DNA of 64,000 nucleotides, taken from the NCBI GenBank assembly GCA_949130495.1, contig OX422221.1:157761241-157825240 (forward strand). The letters run 5' to 3'. The translations under genes and the position numbers were made by a program. Numbering within the stretch: the stretch's first letter is position 1; each line of letters opens with the position of its first letter. Shown piece by piece: positions 1 to 12,200 of this stretch. The notes beneath the pieces were generated by a model, which had not been told where the DNA came from, did not search any database, and was given only the letters and a program-made list of their open reading frames with translations. Source of the stretch: Sambucus nigra (taxonomy: Eukaryota > Streptophyta > Magnoliopsida > Dipsacales > Adoxaceae).

Positions 1-864
1 GGTTGTGCACGTATTGTGAAGTTTAAATTGTAGTATCAAGAACAATAATTAAAGTGAGTGAAAATGAAATGTGTAGAACTTTATCTCTCTAAAAATGCAA
101 GTTCTTTTAGTAATGACACGTATATTGCTCAAATGGGTTTTCGGCTTTAATTCTTTAACTTAAGCGGGTGTTCGATTTTGTAACTTGGCGAAATAATGAT
201 TTGTGAAGAAGCTTTAGCTAAAATGGGTTTCTTTTATAAGTAAACTCAAATGGGATTTTAGTTTTGAGATTTGCTTAAATGGAGTTTTTGAGTTTGAAAA
301 CTCACAACTTGAAAATCAGTTATGATTTCTATCACTAGAAAACTTAAGAATAAAGGATGTGAGATTTGGAACTTTTATCTTTTGGTGTTGTTAATATGAG
401 CTTGTGTGCTTGGAAAAAAGGCAAAAGGTCATTTTATAAGCTTTTTCAAATACTAGTTGTTGGGTGATAGTTTGGTAACTTTTATAATTTTTATAATTGA
501 AACTTAAAAACTAGCCATTGGAAAATTCGCCACTTTAGCACTTTGAGTCGACTCAAAATCCCATATCCTGATTTTGAAAATTCCTGAAAAAAAAGTACTT
601 TTGCACCAAAAACATTCCATTTCAATTTGGTTAGTTTTAGTCGACTCCAAGTTCTTAACTTGATATATTGGCTAATTTGGGGTTGGTGATTGGTTTGGGT
701 GGAAGTTTGTATATGATTTTTTGAGCAAGTAACTAATCTTACAATGTCATTTGTATCATTAAATTCAATCCTTAGCCAATCAATATTCTGAGGTACATTT
801 TTATATCCTTGATCACTGGTTGTGTTATTGTATAGATCTTTTGAACCTTGTTTTTACATGATTA

Positions 865-865
<1 letters not shown>

Positions 866-960
<95 letters not shown>
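866..960. repeat. (TA)n then (GA)n compound microsatellite
   Basis: About 70 bases of pure TA dinucleotides are followed directly by about 22 bases of GA. The run sits beside the foldback repeat that starts near 965. Confidence 0.97.
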
Positions 961-964
961 GCAG

Positions 965-1275
965 GCTTCTGTGCACACTAAGTTTGCACACTAAGTTTGC
1001 ACATTACCTTTTAAAAGTGTGCAAACTTAGTGCTGGCGCACACCAATTTTTTTATGTGATATTTTAACATTTCAACGGACTCACATAAAAAAAATTAGCT
1101 CAAAAAAACTTTTTTTGCTATTTTTAAAAAATCGGTCAAACTTTCGCAGTTTTTAAAAGGCTTAAAAACTGCGAAAGTTTGACCGATTTTTTAAAAATAG
1201 CAAAAATAGTTTTTTTGAGCTGATTTTTTTTATATGGGTTCCTTGAAATGTTTAAATATCACACAAAAAAAATTA
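965..1275. repeat. Long foldback (inverted) repeat, MITE-like
   Basis: Bases 1045-1155 and 1162-1274 are near-perfect reverse complements around a loop of about six bases at 1156-1161. The two arms of about 110 bp would form a long hairpin. The best-paired core is the block reading GCGAAAGTTTGACCGATTTT on one arm and its complement on the other. Outside the arms, 965-1040 carries a repeated TTTGCACACT-type word in both orientations. No clean target-site duplication was found, so the superfamily is unassigned. It codes for nothing. Confidence 0.8.
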
Positions 1276-1334
1276 ACTCAAAAATTTTTTTTTTAATATA
1301 TATAAAAGGTAATATATATAAAAGGTAATATATA

Positions 1335-1470
1335 TAAAGCTTCGAAGAGTGCATATTCTAAGCCGTGTTTACCATGTCACGTTTGTCTTCACATATGTCG
1401 AGGATCTCGCATGTATGAATGTATATTATTTTACGAGTCCTTATAATTTTTATTAAGGTTGTTTTGTTTG
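1335..1470 (+). repeat. Dispersed repeat segment, copy 1
   Basis: This segment starts AAGCTTCGAAGAGTGCATAT and matches 18252-18386 at roughly 90 percent by eye, in the same orientation. The second copy lies inside what looks like a copia LTR, so this is probably a fragment of the other LTR or an internal copy. Similarity stops abruptly on both sides. Confidence 0.75.
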
Positions 1471-2680
1471 GATTATCCGTCTCGGAGACGCTAAATGTTA
1501 GGTTGGTTAATTATCACATGCTTGCTGTAACACCCTGTATTTTTTATGATTTAAATAATTATAGGATTAATTATTATTCTTATATTAATTAATTAAAAAT
1601 GTGAGAAATTATTTGTTAATTAATCCGGATTAAAAATAAATATTAACTAGCGTGCCAAGAGTTAATACTTATTGTTGAGAATTATGGAATATTATTGTGT
1701 GAGTACGTAATACGAAATTATGAAATTTTATAAATTGTCGAGAATATGAAATACAACAGTTTGGTACATTAAGTCAGGACGCGGGTGTAAGTCGTGTCGG
1801 GACTAATTTAATGGATTAAAGAAGTAAATTATTTTTTAGTAACTCATATGGTAATTTCGAGCAAGCCATTGAGTCCGAAAGAATTGAGATAGTCAGAAAA
1901 CTTTACTCGGGTATTTTATTTGGACTTCGGAATGTTTTTAGGCCTAACCGACATCCCGTAGGGGTATTTTTATCCTTTGAATTTTTGGGGAAATACTATG
2001 GGCGAAAATTAGGAAATTAAATATGGATGTACGTGGGTTATAGGGGAGTTATCAGTTCTAAACCTACGAGAGAGAGAGAGAAGAGAGAGGTACAGAGGAA
2101 GGAATAAGAAGATAGGAGTTCTTGGTGCATAACTCAAGAACACACATCGAAAATCCCATCAAAGTGTAGATCGTGAGACGAGGAATGCACCTATATCAAC
2201 ATCACCAAGAGATCAGACCTTCGAAATTGAGGCAAGTGTTTAATCCTTGCAAAATTGTAGTAACAATCATGTTCATGTCAGTATAGTTATACAATACCCA
2301 TTTGTGATTCATAAATTTTGATGAAATTGGAGAACTAAGGACATCAATTATAATCTGGTATCTAATTACGATGAATCCCTCGTGTAGATAGGTTAGAGAT
2401 CTCAAATTGATGATTATTTATGATGGACGAAAATTGATTTTGATGTTTTTTTGTATAGATATTTGATGAACTAGGGTTTCGAATTGTTAAATTGGGGATT
2501 TTGGATTTTATAACTGATTTGTGATGATTTAATGTTTCAAAGTTAATGGAAATCCCTTATATATGTTAGAACATATATTAGGTTGCTGTTTTGGTGGTTG
2601 GGTTGAAGAATTTAGAGGTTTTAGGACTGGAAATCTGGTGGGGACGAAGCAATAGCAGCTCTGGTTGAAACAGGGAAAAG

Positions 2681-2765
2681 CTCCATCTCGTTCGAACGAG
2701 ATGGAGTCTGGTTCGAACGAGAAGCATGGTCGTTCGAACGACATCAGGTTTCGTTCGAACAACAG
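2681..2765. promoter_or_regulatory. Palindrome cluster with TCGTTCGAACGA cores
   Basis: Four TTCGAA-centred words lie within 85 bp. The first is a perfect 26-bp palindrome at 2681-2706, centred between 2693 and 2694. The others lie near 2711-2720, 2731-2740 and 2751-2760. The cluster is about 1.16 kb into the LTR. A decayed copy is at 10328-10435 in the other LTR. A regulatory role is inference; the palindromes are directly visible. Confidence 0.6.
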
Positions 2766-3387
2766 TTCCAAATATGGAAAATTCCCAGTTCAATCCAACT
2801 TCAATTACACGATTATTTTGAGTGAGGGAGAATTTGCCAGTTGAGGATTTGTAGTCCAGTGCATAATTTATTGAGAAATATTCGTAGGATAACACTTTAA
2901 TATTTAGATAGGTAAAATGGCCTTGGGAAATTTGAGAGAGTGAATAATCCAATTAAATACATTATAAGTAGCAATGAGATAATAATACGTGTGGAAAGTA
3001 TATGTTCTGGTTGGGTGAATACCTATTGATTCTAAATAGGATGAGTGTATGCCTATTATATGAATATTATTACTGTGTGTATAGCATACCTACGCTGCTT
3101 GCTATCGGGAGGAGGTTTCGCGTAGTGGACAGTCTTATCCTAGGTGACCCAATGGGGGGATACTTGACTTGTACTCAGAGCATATGAACTTGGATACGTG
3201 CTATTTGATACGTATGATAGTTTTGACGGTTGAATGGGAGCGTAGGTATGTGCGTAACCTATTTGACTGGTGAGTATGCTCGCCTCCAATATTTGTGTTA
3301 TGAGATTTATGGTTCGTGAGAGATGCCGAGCCAATTGTCCTTTATGCAGTGAGCGATGCACCGGAACATGATAGCAGAGTATGCATT

Positions 3388-3422
3388 GCGCCAAGTGGTC
3401 TTAACCAAGGGGTGCAAGATTA

Positions 3423-3460
<38 letters not shown>

Positions 3461-3710
3461 ATGATGTGATTATATGTATATATATTTATGCGCTTGTGAT
3501 TATGTCTACTATGTATAACTAGTAGATATGGTAATAATAATAATTGCTTTGCGCCAAGTGGTAATAACCAAGGGGTGCAGGTGTAGCATACATATACAGG
3601 GATGATGTGACTATATATATGAATAAACTTGGGAAAATTCTACTGTGTGAAATTAGTAGATATATTAATGATGAGAAATAATCTTAGTGGATAAAAGATT
3701 AACCAGTCGA
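3388..3710 (+). repeat. Internal duplication in LTR, period about 163 bp
   Basis: Two tandem units both begin GCGCCAAGTGGT (3388 and 3551) and continue through GGATGATGTGA and a TCTACTRTGT word to AGTAGATAT. The first has a TA microsatellite expansion. The duplication predates the element's insertion because both LTRs carry it. Confidence 0.8.
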
Positions 3711-4021
3711 ACTGTAAATATTGTTATTTAGTTATGTGGGATAAACTATTTCAATAACGTATTATATGGGCGATACGGATATACTACTAGTGACGTAGAT
3801 GATGGTATGGTGACTTAGAACTAGTTAGGTTGGATAACATAACTAATAGGGGGTAGATGTACGTTAGTCGTCCACAATAGATGAAAGGTGAGAATATCAT
3901 ATGAGAGTTCGAAACTAACATTCCCATAATACTTGCTTCATTACAGTTTTAAATACTTGCTAAAATATATATTTTTACAACTCGGGTTGTGGCCTATTTC
4001 TTGCTATTCTCCTCTCTTTTG

Positions 4022-4061
<40 letters not shown>

Positions 4062-4604
4062 TATCAGGGCCCAGCCACATGGTTACCAGGCTTAGACGCG
4101 TGGATCGTTTAGCGAGCTTCAGCGGTTGTTTGAGTTGCAGGTCCTTGCTTTTTAGGCGCATCTATCATCTCCTTCAGTTCTATTAAGATATTTCATTTAG
4201 GGCATGTGTTACCCATTCTCAGTCGTTTTATCTTAGAGGTTGTACTCAGTTTACTTTTGTAGATCTTTTCAGTTGGATTGAGTATAATTATGATCTATTG
4301 GTTTGAGACTTTGAACTAAAATATTTTGTTCAGTCTTATTTATTTCAATAATTGATTTATGTACAGTATTTATTATGTTCGTGTGGAATGCATATGGATT
4401 ATGTCGTAAAGGATGGTAATTTATTAACAGATTATTTGGGTATAATTAAAATTAAATGTTTTGACACTTAGCTTAATTATTTATTAGGTGATAAATAAAA
4501 TAAAATTATTTTCGACAGTGATGCTAAGAATGAACCAACCGGTCACTTCGGTTTAATTTAATAAAGGACTGATCACCCGGTATTTAATTAGGCGGGGTGT
4601 CGCA

Positions 4605-4624
4605 GGAGGTATCTGAGCATCAGG
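4605..4624 (+). promoter_or_regulatory. Primer binding site, tRNA-iMet type
   Basis: Directly after the 5' LTR the sequence reads GGAGGTATCTGAGCATCAGG. It differs from the usual TGGTATCAGAGC by a small change. The equivalent site of the right-hand element (61898-61910, minus strand) is the unmodified version. It would prime minus-strand cDNA synthesis. Confidence 0.8.
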
Positions 4625-4801
4625 TTCTAGTGTCCTTAGGATCTGTGCAGCTTTTCACATTTCAGTGTAGCGTTCTTTGATGTAAAGCCTTACTATATGA
4701 TTGTTGTATTCCCTTCCGTATGCGACTCACATTCTCTTGCTATGAATTATAATGGATGTGACTCATTATACGAAATCGTGTGTGCTTCGAGCACTGAACA
4801 T

Positions 4802-5135
4802 TAGGGGTGGCCGTGGGCCAAGCCTTGGCAGGCTCGGTCGGGCTCGGGCCGGGCTTGAAAAATTAAGTGCTATCCCAAGCCCGCTCGGGCCTTATTATGT
4901 AATCCCAAGCCCGCCCAGATTTGAAAGCTCTTTACCCAAGCCCGCCCGATCGAGCCTTATTATGTTAATTAAAAGATTTTTTTTAAAATTAAAATACCTA
5001 TTTTTTTATTTAAAGACCATTTTTTTAATTAAAAATCTGTTTTAAACTCCATATATTACAAAGTCCATATATAAAGTTTCCCATTCTACATGAAAAGACT
5101 TGGTATACGTTTTTATATTTATAAAAGTCCCCCCC

Positions 5136-5184
<49 letters not shown>

Positions 5185-5360
5185 CGAGCCTCGGGCCGGG
5201 CCGGGCCCCATCGGGCTTAAGAACTCATGCCCAAGCCCACCCAAAAAAAATCAGGCCTATAAAATTTTGCCAAGCCCGCTTTGCAGGCCTATTCACCTTA
5301 CCCAAGCCCTATTTTTTTATTGGGCGGGCTTGGCGGGCCTCGGCCCTATGGCCACCCCTA
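4802..5360. mobile_element. Non-autonomous hAT element (559 bp)
   Basis: The ends are inverted repeats, TAGGGGTGGCC on the left and GGCCACCCCTA on the right. The element is flanked by a perfect 8-bp duplication CTGAACAT (4794-4801 and 5361-5368), diagnostic of hAT transposition. Subterminal regions are rich in GGGCTCGGGC/AAGCCCGCCC words; the centre holds a C run, a TA run and a T run (5129-5185). There is no transposase, so it would have depended on a transposase supplied in trans. It inserted into the Tekay-like interior after that element had arrived. Confidence 0.93.
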
Positions 5361-5368
5361 CTGAACAT

Positions 5369-8235
5369 TATAGGATGACCAGCGAAGGCCATAAAAAGGC
5401 TTGCAGGGGAAGAAGTCTGACAGAAGACATAGAATAATCTGGGGTGGCGATCGTGGCAAAAGTCATCGTGAGTAATATTTAAGCAAGTGATATAAGAATT
5501 TTCACTGGGGAACAGTGGAATCCCCAGGTATAGTCATAGGTAACGGTGGAGCGATTTCAGTATCATCTAGTGTAGTTGACAAGGGGGAAATCAGAGGGAA
5601 TCTCTTAACAAGTCATCGGTGAAGATGCAGAGAAGAAAGAGAGAAAGGGTAACAGGCTAAGGGAAGCAGAAAGTCCGAAGGCAATTGAGTAGAGTGGAGT
5701 ACAGCGACACTCAAAATTAAATTGGGATTAAATTTGTAGCTCTTAGGAGCGACATAAAGTGATTAGAGTCAATTACCACATATAAAGGTGTGTGTTTGAA
5801 TTATGAAAAGACATTTTAATATGATTTGACCGTGAGGTCTTCCTTTTGATGTTATAACAGAGATGCAAGTGAAATTTTGAAACTTAGCACAGTGGGTAAG
5901 CTAGAGATCGATCGTGAGAGAAATGTTGAATTGCATAACGAACTTCGTACCTAGAAAAGGGGTATAGAATATGAAAAGGTTTATAGTCGATAAAGGACCA
6001 TATATAGAATACGAGAATGGATGAGAAATCCAGCTAGGATAACTAATGTTGATGTCATGAATGTTATAAGTTTGCAAGTTATTTCAGCACTTCCAGAAGA
6101 AGTGAGCCAGGAGGGTTAGAGAGTCTGACCGAAAAAGAAAAAAAACTGAACTTAACGGTGTTAGTAAAACACCACATGAGAGTATGCCCAATAGGGAACT
6201 CATTCAGATAGTTTTAATTGATTAACTTCCTACAAAGTGACGATGAAGTCAATAAGGGGTGTAGAGGCCAACAATAGTTCTGAAAGGCCTGCATAGCCAA
6301 AGGGACAATGGGAGAATAATTGGGAGAAAGGCAAGGACATTCCAAAATGGTCAGTGGGACCAGTGATGGGAAATGGCTCATGAAGTTTCCCTATATGTAG
6401 ATAGTGGAACTATCAATGTTGAATGTGTCCACGTTGAGAAGTACAACCGATAAGATTTGAGAATGGTAAACCATGTCATTTAGGCATAACAACTGGAGGA
6501 GTGAGATTTTCAGAGTAGGAAATTGGGACTAGAGGATTGAGAACAATAACATACAACCCGAGAGTGGTGGGTTTAGGCAGGACCAGTGGAGTCCTCAGTA
6601 ATAATAGCATATAAAAATCCTCAGGGTCATTGGGGCCCAGGATGAAATAGGGTGGCTAGTAAGGCCATAATTGAGATCTTGAGATTTAGGCCAATGTTTC
6701 AATGATGGGTGTGTAAGTCGCAGAACAGAATAAATTTTTCCACAGTGACGAGGGGGCAGCTATGGGGTGAAATACTAGATGTATTAAGATTGCAGATACT
6801 TATGGGTCGTGTTGGCAACTACGTGTTGGGGTCCTATGATCAGGCGAGCCTGATGAAGTTTTGTTTCATCATTGCGGGGAAAAAGATTAGGTCAAGTGAC
6901 ATGGGTGTATCAATACATATATGAACTGTTAACACTAAAGTTCGCGTGCGAGGCGAGTTTAGTGGGTACGTTAGTTTCAACAGTCTGGTTACAAACATAT
7001 TTATCATGGGTAATTGGGCTTTCTGATGTCGATCGTGAATGAGCCGGGTGGGCCCTAAAAGCATATTTTATTGCTATAATTTACTATTGCATTGAGTTAG
7101 AAAGGTAGAGCTTATTATGGTACGATATAGTGATAATTATTGAATGTTTGAACGATAGTAGATTAGGTGATAAGACCATCGTGCTGGATACTCCGGGTAA
7201 GTAAAATTACTTTTGTGGAGTGCCAATTGAAATAGGGTTGGGCCTATATGTGCGTGTGTGTGTGTGTGTGTATATATATATGAAAATTTCATGATATTGT
7301 AGACTTCAGTAAGTTTGTTGTCTCGTTAGATGTGATTTCGGTGCATAGCGATTTAATTACTGATATGACTCGGGATACATTGTACTCTTTATCAAGCAGC
7401 GATATATAGCTCATCATATATATAGCGCCGATAACTTGGGATAGTGAGAGCGACATGTTTTATGTTATTGTTAAGGACATACGTAGATTAGTATGTCAAC
7501 ATACGGAGATGGTAGGAAGGTACATATTATGGACTGAGGAACTTACGAACCTCGACCACCGACAATGTTAGGTAGTAGTGTATTGGGGGGATTTCGCTTT
7601 GCGAGACACCTCACTCATGAAACTAACGAAGTTTGGGAGTTGGAGAGAAGTTTGGATGATATTACATGGGATTCGTACCTTAGAAATTATACACATGTGA
7701 GTATAATTGAGGGTTGATAATTCCACTATAATGTGAGAATATATTTCATTTGTGCAAAAATACGCAAGGCATAAGGTGTGTGGGCGCCCTAGGTAATTGA
7801 ATCTTGATTTTATTTTCGTTCGAAACGTATGGGATAAGGTAAATGAAGATAGAAGTATAGATATCAGGACTTAATTGTACGCTCACGAGAATGGTATTGT
7901 ATTAGGCAGTAGGTTGTGATTGTCATGTGAATTCGACAACATTTGGCCCAGGGAGTTGAAGTTATTCCGTAAGAGTTGTTAGAGGCTTACGTTTTATGAG
8001 AAACTGATTATTAGAGCGGGGGAAGGACTGGTGACACGCGGTGAGGCAAAGTCACATGGATAACAGTTAGAGATACAATTGAAAGAATATAAGATGTATC
8101 ATGTTATAAATAACAGTGGTAATGGGATTTAATGAAGAAAAACATTGATAAATTCGTTTTACAATGGGTCACCTGTTTGTTGGAAAAGGGTGGACCATCT
8201 GAAACCACTAGGGGTTCCTTCAACCATTAAGGATT
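5369..8235 (+). other. Decayed interior (gag-pol region) of the first Tekay-like element
   Basis: No reading frame of useful length is left. Position between primer site and integrase remnant says this was gag, protease, RT and RNase H, but I could not recognise individual domains by eye. A short GT/TA microsatellite lies at 7250-7280. Confidence 0.6.
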
Positions 8236-8740
8236 CCTAAGTGGTAAGGGAAGAGTATTCCCCAGAATTTTATCGCAAAAGGGGTTACGATCCTATATGG
8301 GTGATAATGGATCAGTTGACCGAAATAGATCACGTTATGCCAGTTAACACTGGTCATACTACGGGACAGTATGCGCAGGCCTCTACAATCGAGATAGTGA
8401 GGTTATATGGGGTACCGCTTGATATCGAGTTCGATTGGGACAAGATCTTTGTCTTTCGATTATAAAAAAGTGTCCACGAGGCTTTGGATACCGAGTTGTG
8501 GTTGACTACGACCTATCATCCGTAGACGAATGGACAGAATAAGCGAACTAGCCAGATGTTGGAGAATAAAATTAAATGTGTACCCTTAAATCTCAGGGGA
8601 GGACGAGAGAAGTCCCTTCTACAAGTTGAGTTTGTGTATAATAACTCATATAAGTTCATTTTAGGGCATGGTTCTAGTTGAGGTATGGCACGGTAAACCT
8701 TGTTGTTCTCATGATCATTAGTTAAAGGTGGGGGAAACAT
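8236..8740 (+). pseudogene. Integrase remnant of the first Tekay-like element
   Basis: The reading frame around 8241-8465 contains IWVIMDQLTEIDHVMPV and YGVPLDIEFDWDKIFVFRL. These align with the integrase core of the right-hand element ([37 protein letters not shown]). The second catalytic region reads FDWDK where the relative has SDRDK. After a stop near 8463 the same protein continues as TELWLTTTYHP, then NGQNKRTSQMLE and VEFVYNNSYKF, with further stops. It is therefore a mutated integrase core without activity. The zinc-binding N-terminus and C-terminal chromodomain are not recognisable. Assignment to the family rests on direct comparison inside this window. Confidence 0.85.
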
Positions 8741-9162
8741 ATCCTGTTGCGAAGTTTCAAGATGAGTTGATATCTATAGTATAGAATGTGTATAAAGTAT
8801 ATACAGTGCCAATAACTAACGCGTATGCGATCGTTGCGAGACGATATAGTGTGTATCTAAAGAATGATTAATCTATAAAGGTGTGAATAGTAGAAGGATA
8901 GACATAGAATATATCTAAAATAAAGTTTAAGTAGTGAAACTCGAACGGTAAAACTTGGGCAAGAACCTACGTGACAGGGTAACCTGGAGTTTAGAACGAA
9001 CACATGTGGAGTGTTCATTTTTTTTAGGGTATGCGATAGCGTATTATATGGGTGGTACTGAGTAGTTTACTTGGGAGTGCAATGATGCGATGCGCAACGT
9101 ATACACAATGTTGTTTGTACCTAGAATACTTTTTTTTCTAATTTCGGGAGGAAATTCCGTTG
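8741..9162 (+). other. 3' tail of the first Tekay-like interior
   Basis: No gene is visible. The end of the stretch (ATTTCGGGAGGAAATTCCGTT) parallels the sequence just inside the 3' LTR of the right-hand element, so it is the region between integrase and the polypurine tract. Confidence 0.6.
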
Positions 9163-9176
9163 TAAGGGGGGAAGTA
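9163..9176 (+). promoter_or_regulatory. Polypurine tract
   Basis: TAAGGGGGGAAGTA lies immediately before the 3' LTR and matches TTAAGGGGGAAGTA on the minus strand at 57060-57073. It primes plus-strand cDNA synthesis. Confidence 0.85.
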
Positions 9177-11198
9177 TGTAACACCCCGTATTTTTTATGA
9201 TTAAAATAACTATGGGAATAATTATCATTGTTAGATTAATTAATTAAAGATGTGAGAAATTAATTGTTAATTAATCCGATTTAAAAATAAATATTAACTA
9301 GCGTGCCAAGAGTTAATACTTATTGTTGAGAATTATGAAATATTACTATGTGAATACGTAATACGAAATTATGAAATTTTATAAATTATCGAGAGTGGGA
9401 AATAGGACAGTTTGGTACATTAAGTCAGAATGCGGGTGTGAGTCGTGTCATGACTAATTTAATGGATTAAAGAAGTAAATTATTTTTAAGTAACTCGTAT
9501 GGTAATTTTGAGCACGACATTGAGTCCAGAAGAGTCGAGATAGTCAGAAAACTGTACTCGGGTATTTTATTTGAACTCCGAAATGTTTTTAGGCCTAACC
9601 GACATCCCGTAGGGGTATTTTTATCCTTTGAATTTTTGGGGAAATACTATGGGCGAAAATTAGGAAATTAAATATGGATGTACGTGGGTTATAGGGGAGT
9701 TATCAGTTCTAAACCTACAAGAGAGAGAAGAGAGAGGCACAGAGGAAGGAAGAAGAAGCCACAAGAGTTCTTGGTGCATAACTCAAGAATACACACCGAA
9801 AATCCCACTTAAGTGTAGATCATGAGACGAGGAACGCACCTAGATCAACATTACCAGGAGATCAGACCTTCAAAATTGAGGCAAGTGTTTAATCCTTGCA
9901 AAATTGTAGCAACGATCATGTTCATGTTAGTAAAGTTATACAATACCCATTTGTGATTCATAAATTTTGATGAAATTGAAGAACTAAGGACATTAATTAT
10001 AATCTGGTATCTAATTATGATGAATCCCTCATGTAGATAGGTTAAAGATCTCAAATTGATGATTATTTATGATGGACGAAAATTGATTTTGATGTTCTTG
10101 TATATAAATTTGATGAACTAGGGTTTTGAATTGTTAAATTGGGGATTTTGGATTTTATAACTGATTTATGATGATTTAATGTTTCAAAGTTAAGGGAAAT
10201 CCTTTATACATGTTAGAACATCAATCAGGTTGCTGTTTTGGTGGCTGAGTTGAAGAATTTAGAGGTTTTAGGACTGGAAATCCGGTGGGGACGAAGCAAT
10301 ATAAAGTCTGGTTGAAATAGGGAAAAGCTCCATCTCGTTCGAATGGGATGGAGTCTGGTTCGAACGAGAAGCATGGTCGTTCAAATGACCTACTGATGCC
10401 ATTCGAACGACATCAGGTTTCATTCGAACGACAGTTCCAAATATGGAAAATTCCCAGTTCAATCCAACTTTAATTACACAGGTATTTTGAGTGAGGGAGA
10501 ACTGCCAGTTGAGGATTTGTAGTCCAGTGGAGAATTTATTGAGAAATATTCTTAGGATAACACTTTAATATTTAGATAGGTGAAATGGCCTTGGGAAATT
10601 AAGAGAGTGAATAATCGAATTAAATACATTATAAGTAGTAATGAGAGAATAATACGTATGGAAAGTATATGTTCTGGTTGGGTGAATACCCATTGATTCT
10701 AAATAGGATGTGTGTATGCCTATTATATGAATATTATTACTGTGTGTATAGCATACCTACGTTGCTTGCTGTCGGGAGGAGGTTTCGCGCAGTGGATATT
10801 CTTATCCTGGGTGACCCAATGGGGGGATACTTGACTTGTACCTAGAGCATATGAACTTGGATACGTGCTATCTGAGACGTAAGATAGTTTCGACGGTTGA
10901 ATGGGAGCGTAGGTATGTGCGTGACCCATTTGGCTGGTGAGTATGCTCGCCTCCAATATTTGTGTTATGAGATTTATGGTTCGTGAGAGATGCCGAGCTA
11001 ATTGTCCTTTATGAAGTGAGCGATGCACTCGGACATGATAGCAGAATATGCATTGCGCCAAGTGGTCTTAACCAAAGGGTGCATGATTAGTCTGTATATA
11101 TGTATAGGGATGATGTGACTATATGTATATATATTTATTTGATTGTGATTATGTCTACTGTGTATAACTACTACTAGAAGTGTAAGAGGGTACTTTAG

Positions 11199-11237
11199 AA
11201 TGTAGATGGAGGCGTAACCCCTTTTAAGTATGGTAAT
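11199..11237 (+). repeat. 39-bp direct repeat, left copy
   Basis: It starts AATGTAGATGGAGGCGTAAC, ends TATGGTAAT, and is identical to 15255-15293. The two copies bracket the 4.0-kb insert. Only the last bases (TATGGTAAT) belong to the ancestral LTR; the rest is filler absent from the 5' LTR. Confidence 0.9.
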
Positions 11238-12200
11238 GATAAGTTAATTAGCCCAAAACTTTGGATTAGTAATAGAACATGCCAACACAAGCCTAATGAA
11301 GATGAAGCTCGATTTAAACTCATAAATCTCTCGTGTATAACTCAGAAAAGTAGTAATAAAATTTTAGAAGTAACTCAGCTAGAGGGAGAGGGAAGTAAGA
11401 ACCCTAGATACACCTTGGTAGGCAGGTGGAAACACATTTAAAACACCCTTTTTCTATCTTTCAAGTATTAAAAGCTTTGTGATTAATAATGATGGTGAGT
11501 GGGTAAAACCCTCTAGTTTATAATAACTCTCTCTAGCAATAACTTCTTGATTCTCAAAAGAACACACCTCTCCTCAAAGGTGGTTGGGGTCCTTAAATAT
11601 CCCCCCACACCACCCCCGAGGCAACTCAGTCATTTAAGACTATGAAAGATATCCCTCGCACTTTATGTCACAACATTAAATGCCTGATGCACTAGTTGTC
11701 TCCATGTCATAAACATTAAATGCCAAGACATGATTTTTGCCTAACCACTGTGTGTCAGGGGGCTGTTGTTGCAGAGGTGGCTCACCAACTGCCTGACAGC
11801 CCCAAATACCACGGTGGTTTACTCAAGTGTATGTACATTGTTTAGCTGGCTAGTGACATCACCTACAGTAGATGTGACATTAAGTAGAGGGTTATTTGGT
11901 TCATGACTCAACGCCCGATGGAACTCCAAGCTGCTCCGCCTGAGGTTCCACGGTCAGGGTCCTTTGGTGTTTTACCAGGTATATCTAAGATGATTAGGAC
12001 AAGCCCCAACGGTGCCTTACTTCTCAATCCTCCAACCCAAGTCCCTCTAAAGTTCCCACGGTGAGGTCGTTCGATAGAGCATGAAAGCTCTCCTAGGCCC
12101 TACCAAGCCTGGTCTCTCGCGAGTATCGTTCGACCTCACAGGTTCATTATTCTTGTTACATCATTACAATCGTTATAGATCATAGCCAATACAAACAAAA

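Larger units (their letters stand above)
1..1520. other. AT-rich flank of the first gypsy insertion, probably old copia-like DNA
   Basis: No coding region is recognisable here. The stretch holds a TA/GA microsatellite, a foldback repeat and a segment repeated near 18.25 kb, each listed separately. It was contiguous with the sequence at 16354 before the Tekay-like element inserted, because the same five bases CTTGC flank that element on both sides. GTCGAC-type palindromes occur near 545 and 638, similar in style to those in the LTRs further on. Assignment to a copia element is inference from the shared segment at 18252-18386. Confidence 0.4.
1526..4604 (+). repeat. 5' LTR of the first Tekay-like element
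   Basis: The LTR is 3079 bp, from TGTAACACC to GGTGTCGCA, with a homologous copy beginning at 9177. It contains a TTCGAACGA palindrome cluster (2681-2765), an internal 163-bp duplication (3388-3710) and two TA microsatellites (3427-3458, 4024-4058). No conserved coding sequence is seen. An LTR this long is at the upper end for the family. Confidence 0.93.

Noticed and set aside
822..1067. Reading frame with a long alternating Ile-Tyr run
   Set aside because: It is only the translation of the (TA)n and (GA)n microsatellite.
4605..4624. tRNA gene
   Set aside because: The similarity to initiator tRNA is limited to the short primer site next to the LTR. No cloverleaf can be drawn, and no other tRNA or rRNA gene was seen.
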